A DNA stretch of 64,000 bases from Thiothrix nivea DSM 5205. GTDB lineage: Bacteria > Pseudomonadota > Gammaproteobacteria > Thiotrichales > Thiotrichaceae. The stretch covers positions 4,386,693 to 4,450,692 of the forward strand of contig NZ_JH651384.1 of NCBI RefSeq assembly GCF_000260135.1, given 5' to 3'. The position numbers and the translations under genes were made by a program. Within the stretch, counting starts at the first letter, position 1; each line of letters starts with the position of its first letter. Positions 55,468 through 64,000 of the stretch are shown here, piece by piece. The notes under the pieces were generated by a model. It was given only the letters and a program-made list of their open reading frames with translations. It searched no databases and was not told the DNA's origin.

Positions 55468-55484
55468 TGTACCGGTATTGTACA
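55468..55484. promoter_or_regulatory. Inverted repeat, probable operator of the MerR-like gene
   Basis: TGTAC-N7-GTACA, a perfect 5-bp inverted repeat overlapping the -10 candidate TACAAT (minus strand) and lying just upstream of the start codon. The position suits autoregulation. Confidence 0.5.
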
Positions 55485-55546
55485 GTAATGATCTAACTAT
55501 AGAACACTGGTAGCCAGCATGATATTTTGCCTATGAAAATTACGGT

Positions 55547-55957
55547 TTAGTGAAAGCCTTGATAGCGGGCAATGAAATGCTCAATGCCTGTCGTGCGGAA
55601 GTGTTCCACATCCCAGTCGAAGGCTTCGGCAATGTGGCGGTAACTGGGCTTGAGGATGTAGGTTTCGGCCAGCCGGGTGTGGCCTTCAGCGGTGACGACA
55701 GGGGTGGGGAGGCGCAGGTAGTATTCGCCCTCGAAATTATCCAGGCGCGCAATGTCGGCAGTGCTGACGCCGAAGTACAGCACGCCGTTGATGCTGGCGT
55801 GCTGGTTGGCTGGAATGGCGACAGGGTATTCCTCGTTTCTGACCGCCAGCCGTTGGTAACCGTGCAGGGTGGCGTGCAGGGAGGTGTAATGACCCCTGAC
55901 GACCCGCGCCCATACGCGGTCGAACATCAGGGAGCCATAGGTGAAGATGTTGTGCAT
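55547..55957 (-). CDS. Gamma-glutamylcyclotransferase-family (AIG2-like) protein
   Basis: 136 residues. The substrate-binding loop FTYGSLM at the N-terminus and NFEGEYYLR in the middle, with the putative catalytic Glu, match the GGCT/AIG2 family. Members release 5-oxoproline from gamma-glutamyl amines or glutathione-like compounds. It is a single gene on the minus strand. Confidence 0.85.
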   Translation of the reverse strand: MHNIFTYGSLMFDRVWARVVRGHYTSLHATLHGYQRLAVRNEEYPVAIPANQHASINGVLYFGVSTADIARLDNFEGEYYLRLPTPVVTAEGHTRLAETYILKPSYRHIAEAFDWDVEHFRTTGIEHFIARYQGFH

Positions 55958-55998
55958 AGCCAGACCCTATACTATAGGTCTGGTATCGCTGGCAAGGC

Positions 55999-56952
55999 TT
56001 ATTTACCGGATGGCTTGCTTTTCCTGAACGCTGTCAGCAACAGTGGCGCAAACAGCCCGGCAACCCCCACCGGATCGAGCGCGCCGGCACCACCCGGATA
56101 GCTGGCACGCGGATTATCGGGCTGGGCAACTGGCGAACCGGCATAAGGCGGCGGCGCATACTGCTGTATCCAGTTGGCATAGCTGGCCACACGGGTATAA
56201 ATGCCGTATTTGCCCGGAATCGCGCAGCCTTCGCCTTGGCTGACAACACCAACCTGACGGTAAACGCCGTTTTGTTGCACCATTAATGGGCCACCGCTAT
56301 CGCCGACACAGGCATCCCTGCCACCTTGGGGAAGACCGGCGCACAACATGCCGGACTGGATCCTGCCGTTGTAGGATGCAGGCAGGTTACACACTTCATT
56401 GGGTACGATCGGAATGGTGACTTGCTGCATCTGGCGCGGGTAATTGCCGGGGTAACCGTTGGCCGCCTTGGCGACGAGCGCGCCCCAGCCAACCACGGTG
56501 GCGGCAGTGCCCGGCGGCGGGTTATCCGCGTACACCGGCATGGTTGCGCCTTCCAGTGGTGCTTCCAGCATGAGCAAGGCAATGTCATTGGCACCGCTCG
56601 TGGTGCTGTAGTTGGGGTGGGTAACAATACGCTGCACGCGCATGTGCCTGCCGTTGGGCGAATCCAGACCTGTTGCGCCAGAAAAAATGATCATGTCATT
56701 GACGCCGTATTCGTAGTAAAGCCCTTCAGCCTCACCACGCACACAGTGCGCGGCGGTCAGCACCCACAACGGGTGGATCAGGTTGCCGCCACACAGGACT
56801 TCACCGGTGGCGGTCGTCTTGATGGCCACTACTGAAGGCCAGGCATTCTGACCCACCGGGTTCCCCCCCACAATCCGCATCATCATCTGTTCGGCATTTG
56901 CCTGTTGCAGTGGCAACAACAGGAAAAAAATGAACCCCAATAATTTGTACAT
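55999..56952 (-). CDS. Secreted trypsin-like serine protease with GlyGly-CTERM-like tail
   Basis: 317 residues from the ATG at 56952. Signal peptide LLGFIFFLLLPLQQANA, then the activation site RIVGG. The S1 triad is visible: WVLTAAHC, NDIALLMLE and GDSGGPL. The end (PGGAGALDP, then a hydrophobic VGVAGLFAPLLLTA and basic RKSKPSGK) resembles a GlyGly-CTERM sorting signal processed by rhombosortase, which would place it at the cell surface. It is divergent from the PfkB kinase gene. Confidence 0.87.
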   Translation of the reverse strand: MYKLLGFIFFLLLPLQQANAEQMMMRIVGGNPVGQNAWPSVVAIKTTATGEVLCGGNLIHPLWVLTAAHCVRGEAEGLYYEYGVNDMIIFSGATGLDSPNGRHMRVQRIVTHPNYSTTSGANDIALLMLEAPLEGATMPVYADNPPPGTAATVVGWGALVAKAANGYPGNYPRQMQQVTIPIVPNEVCNLPASYNGRIQSGMLCAGLPQGGRDACVGDSGGPLMVQQNGVYRQVGVVSQGEGCAIPGKYGIYTRVASYANWIQQYAPPPYAGSPVAQPDNPRASYPGGAGALDPVGVAGLFAPLLLTAFRKSKPSGK

Positions 56953-57040
56953 TATAAAATCCCCTATCACGTTATGATTCAGCCCATCATTTACGACCAT
57001 TGAAAGCAGTAAAATACTGCATCTGGATGAGAAAATTTTT

Positions 57041-59035
<1,995 letters not shown>

Positions 59036-59157
59036 TTATTCCATACGCTTATCCGCAAACACAGAGGTAATGCCCTAACACCCGCCAGAGTTTGTCCATG
59101 ATGGGTATTGTCAGAGCAGCTTGATTTCCAGATGCAAGGACATGGAAACGTAATGAC

Positions 59158-60519
59158 ATGAGCCGAAGAAAGTTTTTACAAACAATAAGCAGCCTGCTGG
59201 TTGGTTGTGCGGTTACGCCCCTACCAGCCGCCTCTGCCAAACGTATTCTGGTGGTCGGGGCAGGCATGGCGGGGCTGGCTGCCGCGCAAACACTGTATCA
59301 GCAAGGCCATGCCGTTACCGTTATCGAAGCGCGGGATCGGGTGGGCGGACGTTTGTGGACCAGCAATCGCTGGCAACAGATGCCGCTGGATTTGGGGGCA
59401 ACCTGGATTCATGGTGCAAAAGGCAATCCCCTCACCACCCTGGCCGATCAGATTGGGGCAGCACGCCTTGTCACCCGTTATGACAACACGCTTACCTGGA
59501 ATACCGCTGGCAAGTTGTTGGGCAGTGCCGAACATAAGCTGTTGGAGCGTTGGCAGAGGCGTGTGGACAATGCGCTGGCGGCAGCCCAGGCGAGTGGGCA
59601 AGACCAATCCATACAACGGGTTGTTGAAAAAGCACTGGGTTGGGACAAGCTGACCGAGGCTGAACGGCAACAGGTCAGTTTCATCCTCAACAGCACGCTG
59701 GAGCAGGAATATGCGGGCAGTGTGCATGAGCTGTCGGCGCATTGGTACGATGCAGCCGAGGCATTCAAAGGGGATGACGCCCTGTTCCGCGATGGTTTTC
59801 AGGCCATTGTCAAACATCTGGCGAAGGGGCTGGATATACGGCTACAGCAGGTTGTGCAAAAAGTCGAATGGCCAGATTGGCAAGTGAACATACATACTGA
59901 CCGGGGTGAGTTTCAGGCAGATCATGCGGTAATCACCTTGCCACTGGGTGTGTTGAAAGCGGGGCAAATTACGTTTTCACCCGCTTTGCCCGCCCGTAAA
60001 CAAACCGCCATTGATATGCTGGGGATGGGGACGCTGAACAAATGCTACCTGCGCTTCCCTGAAGCATTCTGGCCGGATGATCAGGATTGGCTGGAATACA
60101 TTGCTGCCGAGCCGGGCGCATGGACAGAATGGGTCAGTCTGACAAGGGTGACAGGTTGGCCAGTATTGCTGGGGTTCAATGCGGCTGAACGTGGCAAGCG
60201 TATTGAGGCGTGGTCAGATCAGCAAATCGTGGCTGACGCCATGCAAACCCTACGGAAAATGTTCGGAAACGATATCCCCGCGCCGGTAGGTTACCAACTC
60301 ACCCGCTGGAATACCGACCCGTTTGCGCGGGGCGCATATTCCTTCAACCCTGTGGGTTCAACGCCCGCCATGCGCGACCATCTGGCCGAAAGTCTGGGGA
60401 ATGCGGTGTTTTTTGCCGGTGAGGCCACCGAACGCAAGCATTTCAGCAGCGTACACGGAGCCTACCTGTCTGGTTTGCGGGCAGCCCGGCAAATCACCGA
60501 TGTCATCAAGCGGGGTTGA
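59158..60519 (+). CDS. Tat-exported flavin monoamine oxidase
   Basis: 453 residues. Tat signal SRRKFLQ followed by a hydrophobic stretch and cleavage near AASA. The FAD-binding motif is [13 protein letters not shown], followed by [11 protein letters not shown]-terminal FAD contacts are FFAGEATER and [11 protein letters not shown]. It oxidises amines in the periplasm with release of ammonia and H2O2. An IS5-type element is inserted 5 bp after the stop codon. Confidence 0.9.
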   Translation: MSRRKFLQTISSLLVGCAVTPLPAASAKRILVVGAGMAGLAAAQTLYQQGHAVTVIEARDRVGGRLWTSNRWQQMPLDLGATWIHGAKGNPLTTLADQIGAARLVTRYDNTLTWNTAGKLLGSAEHKLLERWQRRVDNALAAAQASGQDQSIQRVVEKALGWDKLTEAERQQVSFILNSTLEQEYAGSVHELSAHWYDAAEAFKGDDALFRDGFQAIVKHLAKGLDIRLQQVVQKVEWPDWQVNIHTDRGEFQADHAVITLPLGVLKAGQITFSPALPARKQTAIDMLGMGTLNKCYLRFPEAFWPDDQDWLEYIAAEPGAWTEWVSLTRVTGWPVLLGFNAAERGKRIEAWSDQQIVADAMQTLRKMFGNDIPAPVGYQLTRWNTDPFARGAYSFNPVGSTPAMRDHLAESLGNAVFFAGEATERKHFSSVHGAYLSGLRAARQITDVIKRG

Positions 60520-60524
60520 GCATA

Positions 60525-61795
60525 GGGAACCTCTAAAAACCCCCGTTCCCGCGCCGACTATGCGAAAATAGCCACTTGACCGACAAACAGCCCCGATCAC
60601 GATGAGTAAGAAAAGCGCCATCAAAACCAGTCTATTTGCCGCTGAAGAGCGGGAACAGAAACTCGACCGTAAGGGGGACCTGTTGTCCACGCTGGAAAAA
60701 CACGTCAAATTTTCCGATCTGGCTGCTGAAATCGACCGGATTGCCCCGCGCCCCAACCGAAAACAGGGAGGCCGTCCGCCCTACCCGACCGAACTGATGG
60801 TGCGGGTGTTGGTACTGCAGCATCTGTATAACCTGTCGGACGAAGCGCTGGAATACCAACTGCTTGACCGGCTGTCCTTCCAGCGCTTCTGCGGTCTGCG
60901 GCATTCCAGCAGCATCCCGGATGCCAACACCCTGTGGGTCTTCCGTGAACGGATCAGCGCGGCAGGAGGTGCTGATGCCTTATTTGATGCCGTGCAGCGT
61001 CAGTTGCAGCAACACGGGTTCATTGCCCGTGGCGGGCAAATCGTTGACGCCACGCTGGTGGAGGCTCCCCGGCAACATTTCCGCAAAGCGGAGAAAGAAA
61101 AGCTGGTACAGGGTGAAACACCACCGGAGTGGACGGACGCGCAACGCCGCCAGAAAGACACCGAAGCCAGTTGGACAAAGAAGCATGGCAAAAGCCACCA
61201 CGGTTACAAGCTCAGCATCAGTGCCGACCGGAAATATAAACTGATCCGCAAACGCCACGTCAGCACCGCCAAAGAACACGACACCAACCACTTTGAAGAC
61301 GTACTTGATCCCGCTAACACCAGCCGTGACGTGTGGGCGGACAAGGGGTATGAGGACAGGGCGCGAGAACAACGCCTCCAGCAAAACGGTTGGCGGTTGC
61401 ACATCCAGCACAAAGCCAAACGTGGCAAGCCGCCATCCGAATGCCAGAAACGCCGCAATACCCGTATCGCCAAACCACGTGCACGGGTCGAGCATGTGTT
61501 TGGGGCGATGTTGGCGATGGGCGGAAAACGGATCCGCAGCATTGGGTTGGCGCGAGCAGAATTTGGCCTAAGCATCAAGGCGGCTGTTTACAACCTGCGG
61601 CGGCTTTGTTCGCTCAAAGAAAGCGGAGTTGCGCCCATTTGAGGGGAAATCCCCCCAGAATCCGCAAGAAGGCGGGAAAATAGGCATAAAGTAGGCTTGA
61701 TACACCCCAAAAATGGGTTGGCTTGATTATTTTTTAACAAAATACCGGAAGGGTAAAGCTAAGTGCTGCGCTACTCCGGCTTTTTAGAGGTTCCC
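60525..61795 (+). mobile_element. IS5-type insertion sequence
   Basis: Inverted repeats GGGAACCTCTAAAAA at 60525-60539 and its complement at 61781-61795. A 4-bp direct repeat CATA flanks the element (60521-60524 and 61796-61799), so insertion is recent enough to preserve the duplication. It lies between the amine oxidase and serine hydrolase genes and disrupts neither. Confidence 0.9.
60602..61642 (+). CDS. IS5-family transposase
   Basis: 346 residues, intact. The DDE residues are suggested by GGQIVDATLVEAP, VWADKGYED and RARVEHVFG; the N-terminal domain has GGRPPYPTELMVRVL. It is the single gene of the element described above. Confidence 0.92.
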   Translation: MSKKSAIKTSLFAAEEREQKLDRKGDLLSTLEKHVKFSDLAAEIDRIAPRPNRKQGGRPPYPTELMVRVLVLQHLYNLSDEALEYQLLDRLSFQRFCGLRHSSSIPDANTLWVFRERISAAGGADALFDAVQRQLQQHGFIARGGQIVDATLVEAPRQHFRKAEKEKLVQGETPPEWTDAQRRQKDTEASWTKKHGKSHHGYKLSISADRKYKLIRKRHVSTAKEHDTNHFEDVLDPANTSRDVWADKGYEDRAREQRLQQNGWRLHIQHKAKRGKPPSECQKRRNTRIAKPRARVEHVFGAMLAMGGKRIRSIGLARAEFGLSIKAAVYNLRRLCSLKESGVAPI

Positions 61796-61805
61796 CATAG
61801 TACAC

Positions 61806-63089
61806 CTATAGTTTGGCATCCAGCGCAGCCTGGAAAACAGCCATGCCAACAGCCTCCACATCCGCCATCACCTGGTTGACAGCAATGACCAGCCAGGCGT
61901 TTTTTTGCGGGCTGTAAGCCATCAGCGTACCCCAGAAGCCGGTATGTGCCCAGACCTGGTAGCCATTGATGGTTCCCCCCATCAAACCCAGCCCATAGTT
62001 GGGGCTGGCGCTGGTCAGGCGCTGCATGTCCGCCAGGGTGCTGGCGTTGCGGAACAACTCGTTGTGCATCAGGGCTTGCAGGAAAACCAGCAGGTCTTCG
62101 GCGCTGGAGACAATAGCCCCGCCTGCCCAGCTTGCTGAGGTGTTGATATTGGCGGCAGCCACGTCGATGTTTTGCTGGTTGCCAAACGCCTTCAGGTCGA
62201 AAAAGTGATGCGCCAGCACGCCGCCACGGGCTGCTTCAAAGTTTTCATGGTAGGTGTGCGCCAACCCGAGCCGGTCAAAAATCCGCGCCCGCAGGTTGGC
62301 GGTCAGTGACAAGCCGGTGGCTTTTTCGATCACGATGCCCAGCAGCAAATAGCCGCTGTCGCTGTAGTAATGCTGGCTGCCCGGCGCAAACAGGGCGTTT
62401 TGCCCATAGCCGGAATCCAGGTAGTAGGCAAGCAATTGCTGTTTGTCCCACTGGCGTGCTGCCAGCCCTTGCGGGTTGCTGTTGAGCGAATCCAGTACGG
62501 TACTGGCGACAATGCCGCCACTGGCTGTGGCAGGGTTGCCGGTGGGGGCATCCATCATGAAATCGCGGATGCCCGAAGTATGCTGGAGCAATTGCCGTAT
62601 GGTAATGGAACCGCCGGATTTTTTGCCCTGTAAAACGTGCAGGTCATCCAGCGTATAACCAGCGGGCATGTCGGCGTCGGCCAGGATGCCGGACAACGGC
62701 GTATCCAGGCTGAAATAGCCTTCCTCCACCAGTTGCAGCACGACAGTGGCGGTAAACGGTTTCGACAGGCTGGCGATGCGGAACGGGTGGGCAGGCGTCA
62801 TGGCCTCGTTGCTGGTGGGGTTGGCAGTTCCCCCGGCTTGCAGGTACTGGTAATGCTGGTCAGGTGCGGCGAACAGAATGACAGAATTGACAATATTTTC
62901 CTGGGCAACAGTACGCGCCAGTATCTGGTTGATGGATGTATCGGCCTGGCTGGCTGAAAAGCTGCTGGCTGTTGCTACAGTGGTTGTCTGGTTGTTGCCC
63001 CCGCCGCCGCAGGCTGTCAGCAGGGTGAGGATCAAGGCGAGAAAAATAGCCCGGATAAAGCCGGGTTTCACGGGCTGCGTGAGCGTCAT
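61806..63089 (-). CDS. Serine hydrolase lipoprotein (class C beta-lactamase-like)
   Basis: 427 residues. Lipobox LLTAC near residue 27, followed by GGGG. The catalytic SxxK is SLSKPF and the second motif is YSDSGY in place of the usual YxN. The fold is that of DD-peptidases, esterases and class C beta-lactamases. A peptidase or esterase acting in the periplasm is more likely than antibiotic resistance. It starts 10 bp after the end of the IS5 element on the opposite strand. Confidence 0.87.
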   Translation of the reverse strand: MTLTQPVKPGFIRAIFLALILTLLTACGGGGNNQTTTVATASSFSASQADTSINQILARTVAQENIVNSVILFAAPDQHYQYLQAGGTANPTSNEAMTPAHPFRIASLSKPFTATVVLQLVEEGYFSLDTPLSGILADADMPAGYTLDDLHVLQGKKSGGSITIRQLLQHTSGIRDFMMDAPTGNPATASGGIVASTVLDSLNSNPQGLAARQWDKQQLLAYYLDSGYGQNALFAPGSQHYYSDSGYLLLGIVIEKATGLSLTANLRARIFDRLGLAHTYHENFEAARGGVLAHHFFDLKAFGNQQNIDVAAANINTSASWAGGAIVSSAEDLLVFLQALMHNELFRNASTLADMQRLTSASPNYGLGLMGGTINGYQVWAHTGFWGTLMAYSPQKNAWLVIAVNQVMADVEAVGMAVFQAALDAKL

Positions 63090-63196
63090 GCTGGAACTCC
63101 TGTGCTAATACTGTTGTAAGTTTAGGTAACAGGCCAGCCGCTATCAATGTAGTTTGGGTATCGTTTGGTATCAGTTTGTATCAGTATAGGGGGATG

Positions 63197-63224
63197 AAAA
63201 AAGGCGCCCGGTTGGACGCCTTTT
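63197..63224 (-). terminator. Rho-independent terminator of the sulfur globule gene
   Basis: An 8-bp stem (AAAAGGCG/CGCCTTTT) with a GC-rich loop and six T following on the minus strand. It lies 23 bp after the stop codon. Confidence 0.8.
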
Positions 63225-63246
63225 ACTAGCTGTGATGCTTATTGGA

Positions 63247-63738
63247 TTACTGGGCGGGAGTTGCTACCGGTGCAGCAGGAGCCGCTGTTGGCGTGGCAGC
63301 AGGTGCAGCCATTGGCATCGGGGCTTGCTGCGGCATCATGCCATAGCCGTAGTAAGGGTAACCATTTTGGCCGTAGAAGTTATTGTAGCCATACAGGTTG
63401 CTGTTACCGTTGCCGTAGCCATAACCGTTACCAGCGCCATACCAGTTGCCATCGCCACGGCCAGTGGCTGACATGTCGGTATCCATATTGGTGCGGCCTT
63501 TGCCTTTGAAGGTGATGGTGAAATCAACTTCGCCATCTGCGTCACCTTTGCCACGACCCCAGCCATTGACATCACCCGCGCCGTTGCCGTAGCTATTGCC
63601 GTACATATTGGTGTAGCCATTACCGTTGCCGTAACCATTGCCGTAGCCACTGCCATTGTCAAAGCCGTCGAAAAACTCAGCGGAAGCAGCACTAGTCAAT
63701 GCGATCAAAGAAGAAAATACGATAGCTTGCAATTTCAT
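63247..63738 (-). CDS. Sulfur globule envelope protein-like
   Basis: 163 residues. A signal peptide (MKLQAIVFSSLIALTSAASA) is followed by Gly/Asn/Tyr repeats (GSGYGNGYGNGNGYT). A short ordered block (EVDFTITFKGKG) comes next, then more repeats, and an Ala/Pro/Thr-rich tail after YGMMPQQ. This composition matches the proteins that coat periplasmic sulfur globules in sulfur oxidisers. It is monocistronic with its own promoter and terminator, fitting high expression. Confidence 0.8.
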   Translation of the reverse strand: MKLQAIVFSSLIALTSAASAEFFDGFDNGSGYGNGYGNGNGYTNMYGNSYGNGAGDVNGWGRGKGDADGEVDFTITFKGKGRTNMDTDMSATGRGDGNWYGAGNGYGYGNGNSNLYGYNNFYGQNGYPYYGYGMMPQQAPMPMAAPAATPTAAPAAPVATPAQ

Positions 63739-63784
63739 GATGTTGTCTCCTAGCGTTTGTTCGTGAAATCTTGAATATGTCTAT

Positions 63785-63813
63785 ATAGTAATATTAGAAT
63801 TCTCTAATGTAAA
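63785..63813 (-). promoter_or_regulatory. Promoter and operator-like repeat of the sulfur globule gene
   Basis: Minus strand -35 TTTACA, 17-bp spacer, -10 TACTAT. An inverted repeat ATTAGA-N4-TCTAAT (63793-63808) fills most of the spacer, so a repressor bound there would block RNA polymerase. Confidence 0.62.
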
Positions 63814-63853
63814 GGTGTTACCTGCAAATATTTTGCACTCTTTTTGCACATTT

Positions 63854-63883
63854 TTGGTCAATGGCTGAAACGAAGCTTATACT
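63854..63883 (+). promoter_or_regulatory. Sigma70-like promoter of the rhodanese gene
   Basis: -35 TTGGTC, 18-bp spacer, -10 TATACT, ending 29 bp before the ATG at 63913. Confidence 0.5.
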
Positions 63884-63912
63884 GGCTGTCATGCCAATCT
63901 GGATTCTGTCCT

Positions 63913-64000
63913 ATGCCTTTACCCCTGATCGATTGCCGCCCTTTAGAGGCCTATCTGCTTGGCCACATCGAGGGTGCTGCTTCCATCCCCGCCACTGAGA
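63913..64000 (+). CDS. Rhodanese-domain protein (partial, 3' end outside window)
   Basis: 29 residues are visible, beginning MPLPLIDCRPLEAYLLGHIEGA. The L-I-D-x-R and G-H-I-x-G-A spacing is that of the rhodanese (sulfurtransferase) N-terminal part. The active-site Cys is beyond the window. Such proteins move sulfane sulfur, in keeping with a sulfur-oxidising host. Confidence 0.7.
   Translation, partial: MPLPLIDCRPLEAYLLGHIEGAASIPATE

Noticed and set aside
63300-63692. Tandem GGTAACGG-like repeats as a CRISPR array
   Set aside because: They are codon-level repeats of Gly/Asn/Tyr in the sulfur globule gene; there are no constant repeats with unique spacers.

Overview
The window looks like a chromosomal segment of a sulfur-oxidising gammaproteobacterium, most likely of the Thiothrix/Thiolinea type. 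The main reason is a Gly/Tyr/Asn-rich secreted protein at 63.2-63.7 kb with the composition of sulfur globule envelope proteins. A murA-hisG-hisD gene block and several insertion sequences fit but are not diagnostic. The genus is an inference; no rRNA or tRNA gene was seen.

Region 1 (1-40.4 kb) is an accessory region that appears to be one coordinated system. Ten copies of a 16-bp direct repeat (consensus GTTAAGAAWTGTTAAG, 10-bp period) lie on the coding strand, each followed 24-28 bp later by a -10-like hexamer. They precede a sulfotransferase-EgtD fusion; a dioxygenase-sulfatase-P-type ATPase operon; an FMO-aromatic amino acid hydroxylase-antiporter operon; a small membrane protein-phosphopantetheinyl transferase operon; a second P-type ATPase; a DRE-TIM lyase; an aminotransferase-dioxygenase-enolase-ATPase-enolase operon; a DUF697 membrane protein; a MamK-like bacterial actin with a coiled-coil membrane partner; and a small secreted protein with a hybrid histidine kinase. 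A divergent operon (enolase-superfamily epimerase, methyltransferase, dehydrogenase-like, AroQ-like, ureohydrolase) starts beside one of these sites. A fourth, degenerate P-type ATPase sits next to the actin gene. The content suggests amino-acid-derived small-molecule chemistry (N-methylation, sulfation, hydroxylation, epimerisation) combined with ion-pumping membranes and an actin-like filament. A metal- or metabolite-storing intracellular compartment is the hypothesis I favour. It is inference, not demonstrated.

Region 2 (28.4-30.1, 40.5-43.2 and 60.5-61.8 kb, plus a deleted copy at 10.8-11.4 kb) holds insertion sequences of the IS1595, ISAzo13, IS66 and IS5 types. One deleted IS1595 copy supplies the C-terminus of the phosphopantetheinyl transferase.

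Region 3 (43.3-64 kb) is mostly ordinary chromosome: a BarA-like hybrid kinase, murA-hisG-DAHP synthase-hisD, a secreted CBM9 protein, photolyase with a MerR/LitR-like regulator, a trypsin-like protease, a PfkB kinase, tgt, a Tat-exported amine oxidase, a serine hydrolase lipoprotein, the sulfur globule protein and the start of a rhodanese gene.
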